A DNA stretch of 64,000 nt from AC-32 sp963765785 (GTDB lineage: Bacteria > Actinomycetota > Thermoleophilia > Gaiellales > Gaiellaceae), in assembly GCA_963765785.1 (NCBI GenBank), contig CAVXXW010000001.1, positions 124,001-188,000 of the forward strand, in the 5' to 3' direction. Below the pieces are notes generated by a model. It saw only the letters and a list, made by a program, of their open reading frames with translations. It was not told the DNA's origin and searched no databases. Of this stretch, positions 50,948 to 60,038 are shown in pieces. Within the stretch, counting starts at the first letter, position 1. Each line of letters begins with the position of its first letter. The translations under genes were made by a program, and so were the position numbers.

Positions 50948-51589
50948 CTAGAACCGATCGCCCTTGCGGGCAAGCAGCGCGGTTCCGGCGCCGTCCTCGA
51001 AGTCCGCAAACTCCGAGAATCCGCGCGGCCCGAGTTCCCGCCGCAACCGCTCGGGCGGCACCCAGATCGGCGTCTGCGGCCCCGACGAGAACGAGAAGAC
51101 GATGTGGCCGCCCGCGGCGACGATGCGGGCCAGCTCGTCGAAGAACGGGATCATGTTGGCCAGCGTGACGAGCCCGAACGAGCCGTCGGCGAAGGGCAGA
51201 CGCTCGGCGTCGCCGGTCTGAAACGTCACGCGGCCGGCGAGCTCCGCCGGGGTCCCAGCCCGCGCCTGCTCGACCATGCGCGCGGCGAGGTCGACGCCCA
51301 CGACCTCGGCCTCGGGAAAGCGGCGCGCGACCGCGAACGCCGCCAGGCCGGTGCCCGTACCGAGGTCGAGCACGCGCCGCGGCGGCTCCGGCAGCGCGGC
51401 GAGCGCGCGCTCGAGCGCGGCGAACGCGTCGGTGCTCCGCATCCCCGTCCACACCGGAGCGAGTCGGTCGAACTGCGCACGGGTCAGCCGCCGGAAGATG
51501 CCCCACAGGCGAGGCCGCGCGACGACCGCGTTCGTGGTCAGCCGCGCGAGGCGGCGTCCGAGGTTGGCCTCGAGCTCGCGCAGGTTCAC
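50948..51589 (-). CDS. Class I SAM-dependent methyltransferase
   Basis: The protein is 213 residues. The SAM-binding glycine loop is VLDLGTGTGLAAFAVA near residue 73, then VVGVDLAARMVEQAR, GDAERLPFADGSFGLVTL and a post-II IVAAGGHIVFSFSS. It resembles UbiE/Methyltransf_11 enzymes; substrate unknown. It overlaps the SAM hydrolase gene by four bases and is the last gene before the terminator. Confidence 0.9.
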   Translation of the reverse strand: MNLRELEANLGRRLARLTTNAVVARPRLWGIFRRLTRAQFDRLAPVWTGMRSTDAFAALERALAALPEPPRRVLDLGTGTGLAAFAVARRFPEAEVVGVDLAARMVEQARAGTPAELAGRVTFQTGDAERLPFADGSFGLVTLANMIPFFDELARIVAAGGHIVFSFSSGPQTPIWVPPERLRRELGPRGFSEFADFEDGAGTALLARKGDRF

Positions 51590-52392
51590 GCCGTTCGCAG
51601 GTGGATGCGGACCTCCTGGGTCGCACCCGTGCCGAAGAGCTCGGCGGCGCTCCCGCCGCTGATGGCGATCGCGATGTTCCCGTACGAGTCCTCGTACAGG
51701 ATGATGTCGCCGGGCCGCGCGTCGGCGAACGTCCGGGCGGCGGTCGCGTAATAGCGGTCGAGCGCCAGCTCCAGCTCGACCGTCACCCCGGGCAGGACGC
51801 CGGCTTCTTCGAGGTGCTGGCGCTTGAGGTTCAGCTGGATGTTCCCGAAGTGGTCGACGTAGAGGACGGTCGCACGGATCCGGTTCTGGCCGACTTCGGC
51901 GACAGGCACGTCGAGCTGCACGAGTGCGCCCGGGTCGATCGGAGGCCCGAGCTCTGCCAGGGGAACACCGAGCGAGAGGTGCGCAGCAGCTGGCGAGAAA
52001 AGGTCGCGCCCGTGAAAGGTGCGCGAGACGCTGTCGAGCGCGTACTGCGGGTTCGCGAGCTCGTGGGCCTCGGCGACGCCACCGAGCGAATCGGCGGCCG
52101 GCAGAAGCAACCCGTTGTCGGGACCGACCAGGAAGCGGCCGTCGTCCGTGCGCAGCGCGAGCGGCCGGCGATGGCTACCGACACCGGGGTCGACGACCGC
52201 CAGGTGCACGCCGGTCGGCATGTACGGCAGCGTGTTGCAGAGGACGAGCGCGCCCTGCAGCACCTGCTGGGGCGGGATGCCGTGCGTGATGTCGATCACC
52301 TCGGCCCCGGGCGCGATGCCCTTCATCACCCCGTGGCAGGTGCCGACGAAGTCGTCCTGGAGGCCGAAGTCGGACAGGAACGTGATGACCAC
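51586..52392 (-). CDS. S-adenosyl-L-methionine hydrolase (adenosine-forming), DUF62/SAM_adeno_trans
   Basis: The protein is 268 residues. The family's Asp-Arg-His triad is seen as Asp68, Arg75 (VDPGVGSHRR) and His127 (TFHGRD), with FLSDFGLQDDFVG at the start and DHFGNIQLN later. Members split SAM to adenosine and methionine using water; fluorinase is a specialised relative. The halogenase insert is not apparent. It overlaps the methyltransferase gene, so both SAM-using proteins are co-made. Confidence 0.9.
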   Translation of the reverse strand: MVITFLSDFGLQDDFVGTCHGVMKGIAPGAEVIDITHGIPPQQVLQGALVLCNTLPYMPTGVHLAVVDPGVGSHRRPLALRTDDGRFLVGPDNGLLLPAADSLGGVAEAHELANPQYALDSVSRTFHGRDLFSPAAAHLSLGVPLAELGPPIDPGALVQLDVPVAEVGQNRIRATVLYVDHFGNIQLNLKRQHLEEAGVLPGVTVELELALDRYYATAARTFADARPGDIILYEDSYGNIAIAISGGSAAELFGTGATQEVRIHLRTA

Positions 52393-52403
52393 GGCCCGGG
52401 ACC

Positions 52404-53062
52404 CTAAAGCGATACGGCGCGGACGGCTTCGACGAGGCCGTCGAGGTCGTGCGTCTCGGCCTCTGCGACGACCTCGATCCCGGCAGCTCGCGCGGCCCGC
52501 GTGGTCTCGGGGCCGATGGACACCGCCGGCAGCGCGAGCCCGAGCGCGGCGAACGCCTCGCCGCGGACGCCGAGGCGAGCACGACCAGGTCGCCGGCCGG
52601 CGGCGGGTCGGGCCGCAGCGTCCGGGTGCGGTAGAGGGGCACGAAATCGGCGCCGAGCTTCACGACGAGCAGCTGCCGCGCCCGCTCGGCTCCGGCGAAG
52701 AGCACGCGTCCGGTCGGTGACGGCAGCTCGTCCACCACGCCCTCCTGGGTCGAGACCCGCGCGACGAGGGCAGGCTCGATACCGCCCTCCCGGAGCGCCG
52801 TAGCGGTTCCCGGGCCGATTGCGGCGACGCGCGGCAGCGTCCCGCGCGCCCGTCCGAGCAGCTCCCGCGCGCCGTACGCGCTCGTCACGACAACCCAGTC
52901 GTACCCGTCGACGTCCAGGTGCTCCGGGCCGACCGGCTCGAGCTCGATCAGCGGGCACCGGACGACCTCGTGGCCGAGCGCCTCGATCCGCGACGCGAGC
53001 GGCTCGAGCTGCTCGCGCGCGCGAGTCACGATCACGCGCAGCGGCTTCGAGGCGGGACCCAT
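52404..53062 (-). CDS. hemD: Uroporphyrinogen-III synthase, frameshifted
   Basis: It closes the linear tetrapyrrole made by HemC into uroporphyrinogen III. The N-terminal half reads RVIVTRAREQLEPLASRIEALGHEV and VVTSAYGAREL. The frame breaks after VVLASASAAR. Adding one G where the gene has GG (complement of 52556-52557) gives SASAARAFAALGL and SIGPETTRAARAAG, ending at 52404, about 219 residues. Since it follows intact hemC and is needed for haem, the lost base is probably a sequence error. Confidence 0.88.
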
Positions 53063-53143
53063 CCCTAACCCCCTCCCACCCGGGGATACCTCACGGTAGC
53101 TGGGACAGGCGCACGTGTCTGTGACGTAGTCGTGCCGAAAGTG

Positions 53144-53971
53144 TCACTTCTCGGCCACAGCCGCGAGCTCCGCCGCCAGCGCCGCCGGGTCGTCGCCCTC
53201 GCGCTGCTCGACCCACGAGCCGTCCTCCGCCGCCACCAGCGCCCTGAGCACGCGCCCGTCGTGATGGGCGGCGACCGGCGCCAGGCACCCGCCGCCGATC
53301 GCGAACACGACAGCCCGCTCCGCCTCGACCCGCCGCCGCGTCTCGGGGTCGTCAGCAGCCTCCGCGAGTTCCTCCTCCCCCGCCCGGACCTGCAGCGCGA
53401 GCGCCCCCTGTCCCGCCTCGGGCAGCACCTCCTCCGGCGGGAACCGCCGGCCGATCTCGCCCCCGAGCCCAAGGCGGTCGAGCCCGCACGCCGCCAGCAC
53501 GACCGCGTCCAGACCGCGTTCGCCGCGCTTGCGCAGGCGGGTGTCGATGTTCCCGCGCAACGGCTCGATCGACAGCGTGGGCTCCAGCGCCAGCAGCTGC
53601 GCCCGCCGCCGCACCGACGCTGTTCCGACCCGCATCCCTGGCCGCAGCTCACCGGCACCGCAGAGCGCGTCACGCGGATCCTCCCGCTCGAGGTACGCAC
53701 CGACCACGAGCCCGTCCGCGTCGCTCGACGTCATGTCCTTGGCCGAATGCACCGCGACGTCGATCCGGCCGGCCAACAGCGCCTCCTCGATCTCCTTCAC
53801 GAACACCCCGCGCGCGCCGATCTCGCCGAACGGCTTCGAGCGGTCGCGGTCGCCGGCGGTCGTGATCGGCACGAGCGCGATCTCGACGCCGGGCCGCCGC
53901 AGCCGCCCGGCCGCCAGCTCTGCCTGCGTCAGCGCGAGACGCGAGCCGCGCGAGGCGACCCTAAGCAGCAT
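53144..53971 (-). CDS. hemC: Porphobilinogen deaminase (hydroxymethylbilane synthase)
   Basis: The protein is 275 residues and polymerises four porphobilinogens. Features: RVASRGSRLALTQAE, HSAKDM, GTASVRRRAQLLA, LRGNIDTRLRK and Cys229 in GGGCLAPVAA, which anchors the dipyrromethane cofactor. It starts inside the ccmD gene (11-base overlap) and is followed by hemD after 81 bases without notable features. Confidence 0.96.
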   Translation of the reverse strand: MLLRVASRGSRLALTQAELAAGRLRRPGVEIALVPITTAGDRDRSKPFGEIGARGVFVKEIEEALLAGRIDVAVHSAKDMTSSDADGLVVGAYLEREDPRDALCGAGELRPGMRVGTASVRRRAQLLALEPTLSIEPLRGNIDTRLRKRGERGLDAVVLAACGLDRLGLGGEIGRRFPPEEVLPEAGQGALALQVRAGEEELAEAADDPETRRRVEAERAVVFAIGGGCLAPVAAHHDGRVLRALVAAEDGSWVEQREGDDPAALAAELAAVAEK

Positions 53972-54122
53972 CGTGTTCGCGGCGCTGCCGCGCGAGCTCG
54001 ACGAGCTCCGAGACCTCGCGCGTGAGCCGCGCCAGCTTCGACGAGATGATCGCCACCCACGCGAGCACCGCGACGAACACGACCAGGTACGCGGCCGCGA
54101 CGTACTTCTCTCCCGAGCTCAC
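53961..54122 (-). CDS. ccmD: CcmD-like small membrane protein
   Basis: This 53-residue protein has one N-terminal helix (YVAAAYLVVFVAVLAWVAII) followed by a charged cytoplasmic tail (SKLARLTREVSELVELARQRR), the CcmD pattern. CcmD helps release haem-loaded CcmE from the CcmABC complex. GTG 54122 follows GGAG-like bases weakly; the gene ends 11 bases into hemC. Its place between ccmC and hemC supports the call. Confidence 0.8.
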   Translation of the reverse strand: MSSGEKYVAAAYLVVFVAVLAWVAIISSKLARLTREVSELVELARQRREHDAA

Positions 54123-54162
54123 AGCCGATGCTCTCGCGGGCTAACGGGTCGGTCGGTCGGTT

Positions 54163-54222
54163 CAGACGGACACACGAGCAAAGCTCGCGTGTCCCGAGGT
54201 CGGCATCGCAAGCGGCGCCTCA
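54163..54222 (-). repeat. Structured post-stop repeat, copy B (ccmC-ccmD gap)
   Basis: Reading from the ccmC TGA are a first hairpin (left arm GGCGCCGC, loop TT, right arm GCGATGCC; one mismatch, one G-U), GACCTC, and a second hairpin of 12 pairs with loop TTT (GGACACGCGAGC with GCTCGTGTGTCC, one G-U), ending in CCGTCTG. It aligns without gaps to copy A at nuoA. Two stem pairs change from G-C to A-U on both sides, and the same G-U pair is kept. Confidence 0.75.
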
Positions 54223-54924
54223 CGCCAGGAGTTCCCGCAATTCGCGCAGGCGCGCGTCCAGCCGCTTGCCGACCAGCTCGACCCGGTACATGGTCGCAGC
54301 CAGCAGCAGCAGCCCGGCCCACGAGACGCAGAACGTCGCGAACATCGCCGTCGACATCTGCGGCCCATGGCTCGTGAACACGGTCGGGTGGATGAAGTCG
54401 TTCGCGAGGCGGATCGAGAGCCACGAGACCGGGATCAGCACGACGCCGAAGAGCGCGTAGACGGCGCACATGTTCGCGCGCGCCGGTCCCGGCTCGACCG
54501 AGTAGCGCAGCATGAAGTAGGCCGAGTAGAAGAGGAACAGGATCAGGAACGTGACGAGCTGGTTCGAGCTCCACGTCCACCAGATCCCCCACGAGGTGCG
54601 CGCCCAGATCGAGCCGGTGATCAGCGTCAGCGCCCCGAAGATCACGCCCTGATGGATCGCCGCATAGCTCTCGAGGTCGGCGCCGGGCGCGCGCGTGCGG
54701 AGGTGCTTCAGCGCCTTCCACGCCCCCCAGCCGAAGCACGCATACGAGGTCAGTGCGAGCGGCACGTGGATGTAGAAGATCTTCTGGGTCAGCCCCTGGT
54801 CGGCGTCGATCGGGGCGTAGAAGAAGATCAGCGCGAGCGCGCCGCCGAGAACGCCGACGGTGGTCCACGCAAGCGCGGGCAGCGGGATGTCGCGGAGACG
54901 GGCGGGCACCGGAAACCGCCGCAA
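54220..54924 (-). CDS. ccmC: Haem exporter protein C (CcmC/CcsA superfamily)
   Basis: The protein is 234 residues with six helices and the histidines that hold haem (KIFYIHVPLA and FIHPTVFTSHGP). It loads haem onto CcmE. The tryptophan motif is WGIWWTWSSNQLV, where the family has WGxxWxWDxRLT: the aspartate and arginine are replaced. TTG 54924 is the longest start; GTG 54909 is also possible. It is divergent from ccmF across 41 bases. Confidence 0.9.
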   Translation of the reverse strand: MRRFPVPARLRDIPLPALAWTTVGVLGGALALIFFYAPIDADQGLTQKIFYIHVPLALTSYACFGWGAWKALKHLRTRAPGADLESYAAIHQGVIFGALTLITGSIWARTSWGIWWTWSSNQLVTFLILFLFYSAYFMLRYSVEPGPARANMCAVYALFGVVLIPVSWLSIRLANDFIHPTVFTSHGPQMSTAMFATFCVSWAGLLLLAATMYRVELVGKRLDARLRELRELLA

Positions 54925-54952
54925 TCATCGCAGAAGGCGGCCGGTCCACGGC

Positions 54953-54958
54953 TAGACT
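54953..54958 (+). promoter_or_regulatory. -10 box for leaderless ccmF
   Basis: TAGACT ends seven bases before GTG 54966 and there is no ribosome site. The same hexamer occurs at the same distance upstream of GTG 33443. Confidence 0.5.
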
Positions 54959-54965
54959 CGGCGGC

Positions 54966-56948
54966 GTGGCCGACCTCGGGCGCGCCGCTCTCTTCGTCGC
55001 CTTCGGGCTCGCGCTCTTCGCGGCCGTCGGCGGCGGCCTCGCCGCCTGGCAGGGACGCCGCCGGCTGCACGAGTCGAGCCGCCGCGCCCTCATCGGTGCC
55101 TTCGTCGCGACCGCCGTCGCCGCGGGCGTCCTGCTCCACGCGCTGCAGGCCCGCGACTTCACCTACGTCTACGTCGCCGACCACTCGGCGCGGAAGCTGC
55201 CGTTCCCGTACTCGATCAGCGCGTTCTGGGGCGGCCAGGAAGGCTCGCTTCTCCTGTGGCTGCTCGTGCTGACCGGCCTCGGCTCGCTGGCAGTCATGCT
55301 CAACCGCGACCTGATCCGCAGCCTGCTGCCCGGCACGGTGCCCGTGCTCGGCGGGGTAGCGACCTTCTTCGCCTTCCTGCTCGTGTTCGTCTCAAGCCCG
55401 TTCGACCGCCAGGTTGCGCCGCTCGACGGCAGCGGCCTCAACCCGAGCCTCCAGAACCCGTACATGATGATCCACCCGCCGCTGCTCTACCTGGGCTACG
55501 TCGGGCTGACGATCCCGTTCGCGTTCGCGGCAGGCGCGCTGCTGGCCGGCCGCTTCGACGAGCGCTGGATCGTCGCGACCCGGCGCTGGACCCTGCTCGC
55601 CTGGACGGCGCTCGGAATCGGGATCCTGCTCGGCGCCAAGTGGGCGTACGAGGAGGTCGGCTGGGGCGGCTACTACGCGTGGGACCCCGTCGAGAACGCC
55701 GCGCTGATGCCGTGGCTCGCCTCGACGGCGTTCCTGCACTCGGTGATGGTGCAGGAGAAGAAGAACATGCTCCGGGTCTGGAACGCGGTACTTGTCTCAC
55801 TGGCGTTCTGCCTCTCGCTCTTCGGCACGTTCCTGACGCGTAGCGGCGTGATCAGCTCGATCCACAGCTTCACGCAGTCGTCGATCGGGCCGTGGCTGCT
55901 CGGCTTCATCGCAGCCGCGGCCGCCTTCTCCACGGTGCTGATCTTCTGGCGCCTGCCGAAGCTCCGGACGAAGACCCGGCTCGAATCGCTCGCCTCGCGC
56001 GAGGCCGCGTTCCTCTACAACAACCTGCTGCTCGTCGCCTTCACGCTGACCGTCCTCTGGGGCGTCGCGTTCCCGCTGCTATCGGAGCTCGTACGCGGGG
56101 AGAAGATCACCGTCGGGCCGCCCTACTTCGACTTCTTCCTGCGCGTGTTGGGCCTGCCCTTACTCCTGCTGATGGGGATCGGGCCGCTCGTCGCGTGGCG
56201 GCGCACCTCGCTCCGGGCGCTCGGCGCCAGCCTCGTCGGCCCGGCCGTGTTCGCGCTGGCGAGCGGCATCGTGCTGGTCGCGCTCGGCGCCGGCTCGAGC
56301 CTGCCCGGACTCGTCGCGTACACGTTCTGCGCGTTCGTGCTGGGCGCGATCGTGCTCGAGTTCGTGCGGGGAACGCGCGCTCGCAAGGCGCTCGGCGACG
56401 CGACCTGGCTCGGCGCCTTTTCGTCCCTGGTCGGCCGCAACCGGCGACGCTACGGCGGCTACATCGTGCACGCGGCGATCGTGCTCCTGGCCCTCGGCAT
56501 CGCCGGCGGCGCGTACGGCGCGACGAAGGTGCAGAAGCTCGAGCCGGGCCAGACGATGAGCATCCACGGCTACGACCTCCACTACCTCGGCTCCGTCACC
56601 CGCAACGAACCCAACCGCACCGAGATCCGGGCGCGGCTCGAAGTCTTCCGCGGCGGCCGCGACCTCGGCGTCTACGAGGCCGGCAAGAACAGCTACCCGG
56701 TCGAGCAGCAGGTCTCGAACGAGGTCGGGATCCGAACCGACTGGCTGCGCGCCGAGGACCTGTTCCTGATCGGCGACCAGTTCAACGGCGACGGGTCGGT
56801 CGTGATCAAGGCGCTCGTCAACCCGCTCGTCGACCTGATCTGGCTCGCCGGGCTCGTCTTCCTGCTCGGCTCGCTGATCGCGATGTGGCCGGACGAGCGC
56901 GAGCAGCGCCGCCTTGCGCGGCACGCGGAGCCGGTGATCGCAACGTGA
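54966..56948 (+). CDS. ccmF: Cytochrome c haem lyase subunit CcmF
   Basis: The protein is 660 residues with about 15 helices. The haem-handling motif is WGGYYAWDPVENAALMPWL, with NPYMMIHPPLLYLGYVG and TFLTRSGVISSIHSF carrying the conserved histidines. CcmF ligates haem to apocytochrome c. The C-terminal extracytoplasmic part includes EPGQTMSIHGYDLHYLG. GTG 54966 gives the normal N-terminal helix. The stop overlaps the next gene's GTG. Confidence 0.95.
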   Translation: MADLGRAALFVAFGLALFAAVGGGLAAWQGRRRLHESSRRALIGAFVATAVAAGVLLHALQARDFTYVYVADHSARKLPFPYSISAFWGGQEGSLLLWLLVLTGLGSLAVMLNRDLIRSLLPGTVPVLGGVATFFAFLLVFVSSPFDRQVAPLDGSGLNPSLQNPYMMIHPPLLYLGYVGLTIPFAFAAGALLAGRFDERWIVATRRWTLLAWTALGIGILLGAKWAYEEVGWGGYYAWDPVENAALMPWLASTAFLHSVMVQEKKNMLRVWNAVLVSLAFCLSLFGTFLTRSGVISSIHSFTQSSIGPWLLGFIAAAAAFSTVLIFWRLPKLRTKTRLESLASREAAFLYNNLLLVAFTLTVLWGVAFPLLSELVRGEKITVGPPYFDFFLRVLGLPLLLLMGIGPLVAWRRTSLRALGASLVGPAVFALASGIVLVALGAGSSLPGLVAYTFCAFVLGAIVLEFVRGTRARKALGDATWLGAFSSLVGRNRRRYGGYIVHAAIVLLALGIAGGAYGATKVQKLEPGQTMSIHGYDLHYLGSVTRNEPNRTEIRARLEVFRGGRDLGVYEAGKNSYPVEQQVSNEVGIRTDWLRAEDLFLIGDQFNGDGSVVIKALVNPLVDLIWLAGLVFLLGSLIAMWPDEREQRRLARHAEPVIAT

Positions 56949-57871
56949 CGGCGCTGCCGACCGAGGCGGGCGGCTTCTTCGTCACCGACGGCGGGATGGA
57001 GACGACGCTGATCTATCGCGACGGGTTCGAGCTCCCGGAGTTCGCGACGTTCCCGCTCCTCGACGACAAGGCCGGGCGTGAGGCGCTGCTCGGCTACTAC
57101 GACTCGTACGCGCAGCTGGCGTCCGAGCTCCGGACGCCGATCGTGCTGGACACGGTGACGTGGCGCGCGAGCGCCGACTGGGGCGCGCGGCTCGGGTACG
57201 ACCGGGAACAGCTCGAGGAGGTGAATCGCCGCGCGGTCGCGCTGCTGCGCGAGCTGCAGGAGCGCCGTGGGGGCGATCCGCCGATCGTGGTCAGCGGCTG
57301 CGTCGGCCCGCGCGGAGACGCCTACGTCGTCGGCGAGACGATGGCGACCGACGAGGCCGAGCGCTACCACGATGCTCAGATCGGGCTCTTCGCGGCCGAG
57401 GAAGTCGACCTCGTCAGCGCGCTGACGCTGACGTATGTGGAGGAAGCCGCCGGGATCGTTCGAGCTGCGCGGCGGCACGGCGTCCCGGTCGTGATCTCCT
57501 TCACCGTCGAGACCGACGGCCGCCTTCCCAGCGGGCAGGCGCTCGGCGAGGCGATCGAGCAGGTCGACGCCGAGACCGGCAGTGCAGCCGCCTACTTCAT
57601 GGTCAACTGCGCTCACCCGACGCACTTCGCGCATGTGCTCGATCCCAACGCACCGTGGGTCGAGCGCATCGTGGGCCTGCGCGCGAACGCCTCGACCAAG
57701 AGCCACGCCGAGCTGGACGAGTCGGAAGAGCTCGACTCGGGCGACCCGCAGGAGCTCGGCGAGCGCTACCGCGAGCTGCAGGAGTTGCTGCCCGCGCTGC
57801 GCGTGGTCGGCGGCTGCTGCGGGACCGACGAGCGGCACGTGGCCGCCGTCGCCCGCGCCGTCACTCGGTGA
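56945..57871 (+). CDS. Homocysteine S-methyltransferase family protein
   Basis: The protein is 308 residues. The zinc site is seen in MVNCAHP and VGGCCGTDERH; the N-terminal TDGGMETTLIYRDG and DTVTWRAS are typical. Members move a methyl group from S-methylmethionine or SAM to homocysteine; the donor is not evident. GTG 56945 overlaps the ccmF stop. The 3' end overlaps the convergent ccmB gene by 11 bases. Confidence 0.9.
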   Translation: MTALPTEAGGFFVTDGGMETTLIYRDGFELPEFATFPLLDDKAGREALLGYYDSYAQLASELRTPIVLDTVTWRASADWGARLGYDREQLEEVNRRAVALLRELQERRGGDPPIVVSGCVGPRGDAYVVGETMATDEAERYHDAQIGLFAAEEVDLVSALTLTYVEEAAGIVRAARRHGVPVVISFTVETDGRLPSGQALGEAIEQVDAETGSAAAYFMVNCAHPTHFAHVLDPNAPWVERIVGLRANASTKSHAELDESEELDSGDPQELGERYRELQELLPALRVVGGCCGTDERHVAAVARAVTR

Positions 57872-58502
57872 CGACGTACTCGAACGACGCCCACGCCAGC
57901 AGCGCGAAGATCGCGTCGTAGAGCGCGAGGAACCCCAGGTAGCGGCCGGAGCCGTCGGCGACGCTCGCACCGACGCCGCCGATCACGATCGGGAGGGCGA
58001 GCGGAAGGAAGAGCAGCGGCAGAAGCAGCTCGCGCGCGCGACCGGCGGCGGCCATCGCCGCAAGCAGCGTCCCGACCGCGCAGATGCCGAGGTCGGCGAG
58101 CGCGACCCCGGCGACCGTCGACCAGCCGACCGGCTCGAAGAAGAGCGCGAACGCCGGCAGCGCGACGATCTCGGCGACGACCAGGAACGCGAGCGTCGCA
58201 ACGACCTTCGCCAGCCAGATCGCGCTGCGGTCGACCGGCGCGAGCACCAGCCCGTCGAGCAGGCCCTGCTCCCGCTCCGCCACGAACGCCCGCCCGAGGC
58301 CGAGCAGCGAGGTGAAGAGGATCGCCACCCAGAGCAGCCCCAGCTCCGCGAGCCGCGAAGAACCGCTGGGAAGCGCGAAGTGGAAGACGACCAGGATCGC
58401 GATCACGAACAGCAGCATCGCGGGAAGCGTGTCTCGCGCCCGCAGCTCGAGACGCAGGTCCTTCCGCGCCAACACGGCCGCATCGGAGAGGTAGCTACGC
58501 AA
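57861..58502 (-). CDS. ccmB: Haem exporter protein B (CcmB)
   Basis: The protein is 213 residues with six helices; the cytoplasmic start LARKDLRLELRARDTLPAMLLF and central FVAEREQGLLDGLVLAPVDRSAIWLAK are CcmB hallmarks. It is the permease partner of CcmA in releasing holo-CcmE. It overlaps ccmA by eight bases and is the last gene of a seven-gene minus-strand run that begins at 63388. Confidence 0.94.
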   Translation of the reverse strand: MRSYLSDAAVLARKDLRLELRARDTLPAMLLFVIAILVVFHFALPSGSSRLAELGLLWVAILFTSLLGLGRAFVAEREQGLLDGLVLAPVDRSAIWLAKVVATLAFLVVAEIVALPAFALFFEPVGWSTVAGVALADLGICAVGTLLAAMAAAGRARELLLPLLFLPLALPIVIGGVGASVADGSGRYLGFLALYDAIFALLAWASFEYVVTE

Positions 58503-59079
58503 GCGCGAGCCCTCCGCTCTGCAGAGGCGCGACGCGCTCCGGGTCGTGCGTCGAGACGAGGATCGTCCGCCGCTCGCGCATCTCCGCGAGCTCGCGGTCG
58601 AGCAGCTCCGCGCCCTCGGCGTCGAGGCCGCTGTACGGCTCGTCCAGGATCAGCAGCTCGGGCCTGTGCAGCAACGACCGGCAGAGGGCCAGGCGCTGGA
58701 GCTGGCCGCGCGAGAGCTTCGCTACGCGCAGGCCCCGCGAGTCCCACAGGCCGAACCGCTCGAGCAGCATCCCGATCCGTTCGCGCCGCTCGGGCACGCG
58801 GTAGAGCCGGCCGTAGAGGTCGAGGTTCTCGAGCGCGGTCAGCTCGCGGTAGACGAGCGGCTCGTGCCCGAGAAATCCGATGCCGGCGCGCTCCGGCTCG
58901 ACCTCGAGCGTGCCGCCGGTCGGCACGGCCAGCCCCGCGCAGAGCCGCAGGAGCGTCGTCTTCCCGGAGCCGTTCGGTCCAGTGACGACGAGGAAACCGC
59001 CGCGCTCGAGCTCGAAGTCGAGCCCTCGCAGGACGAGCTTCTCGCCGTAGCGCTTCTCGAGCTGCCTGGCGACGATCAT
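58495..59079 (-). CDS. ccmA: Haem exporter ATP-binding protein (CcmA)
   Basis: This 194-residue ABC ATPase has Walker A GPNGSGKTT at about 31-39, signature LSRGQLQRLAL, Walker B LLILDEPYSGLD and switch His in LVSTHDP. The short length and pairing with ccmB identify it as CcmA. ATG 59079 overlaps the upstream hydrolase stop by four bases. Confidence 0.93.
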   Translation of the reverse strand: MIVARQLEKRYGEKLVLRGLDFELERGGFLVVTGPNGSGKTTLLRLCAGLAVPTGGTLEVEPERAGIGFLGHEPLVYRELTALENLDLYGRLYRVPERRERIGMLLERFGLWDSRGLRVAKLSRGQLQRLALCRSLLHRPELLILDEPYSGLDAEGAELLDRELAEMRERRTILVSTHDPERVAPLQSGGLALA

Positions 59080-60038
59080 CGGACCGGCCCCGCGAGGTGG
59101 AGCCACGCGAGCGCACGCGGCAGGTTCAGCCGCATGCCCTGCTGGTGCGACCAGGTGCCTGCGGTGTAGCCGAGCCTCGCCCGCGGATGCGCTTGCTGGA
59201 GCGCCCGCACGAACTGCGCCTCCTGGCGTTCGGCGTTCTGGACGAGACGGTCGCGGACGCTCCACCACAGGGCGAGGGGAACGCCCGAGCGGGCGATCGG
59301 CCCGACGTAGTGGTTCGGGCTCCGGGCGGCGTAGGCGGTGGGGACCTGCTTGGGCGTGCCGCCGACCTCCACCCGGGCGAGGCGCTGGAGCCCGAGGCCG
59401 ATCGGCTCCTTCCATCGCTCGAGGCACGCGGCGTCACACGGGAGCGACGGGAAGTCGCGGTACTGCAACGCGAGGTCGGTCGGGGCGTCGATCACGGCCG
59501 CACCGTGGAGCAGACCGGGATGCTTCGCAAGCAGGAGCAGGACCTCCTGCCCTCCCATACTCCCGGCGACCCCATACACGCGGTCAGGCTCCACCCGCAG
59601 CCAGGGCAGCGCGTGCCGGACTACGGCAGCCATCTTCGCCAGGTCGGCGATCTGTCCCGAGTACCCCCACGAGTAGCGCGACAGCAGCCGCCCCTCGCCG
59701 TCGGGACTGACGACGGCGAGCCGGTCGCGCGCCGGGAGCCCGCCCCAGAGACGGGCGTTTGCGCGACCGCTGACGCCGCGCCCGTGGGGTGACAGGATGA
59801 GCGGCAGCGGAGGGTTTCTGTGCCGCCCGTACCACGACGGCAGTAGGACGTACGCGTCGCGGGTACGCCCGTCGTGCGCCCGGTAGGCGATCTTCCACCA
59901 GCGCGTCCACGCCGCCTTCGGCGCGTGCGACGCCCGGGCCGCGCGCGGCGCCATGTCAATCGTGGACTCGCCCAACGCCAAGCCGACGGCGGCGGCCACG
60001 ACCGCTGCCGGGAGCGCGAAGAGGAGACCCCGTCGCAC
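59076..60038 (-). CDS. Secreted alpha/beta hydrolase (esterase/PHB-depolymerase-like)
   Basis: The protein is 320 residues with an N-terminal hydrophobic signal or anchor (LLFALPAAVVAAAVGLALG). The hydrolase core has LILSPHGRG, the elbow VAGSMGG with the serine, an Asp in WWSVRDRLV and His in GTWSHQQG. Two cysteines (PCDAAC) may form a disulfide. The substrate is unknown. GTG 60038 shares one base with the ubiA stop (TAGTG). Its place inside a ccm/ubiA operon is unexplained. Confidence 0.82.
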   Translation of the reverse strand: MRRGLLFALPAAVVAAAVGLALGESTIDMAPRAARASHAPKAAWTRWWKIAYRAHDGRTRDAYVLLPSWYGRHRNPPLPLILSPHGRGVSGRANARLWGGLPARDRLAVVSPDGEGRLLSRYSWGYSGQIADLAKMAAVVRHALPWLRVEPDRVYGVAGSMGGQEVLLLLAKHPGLLHGAAVIDAPTDLALQYRDFPSLPCDAACLERWKEPIGLGLQRLARVEVGGTPKQVPTAYAARSPNHYVGPIARSGVPLALWWSVRDRLVQNAERQEAQFVRALQQAHPRARLGYTAGTWSHQQGMRLNLPRALAWLHLAGPVR

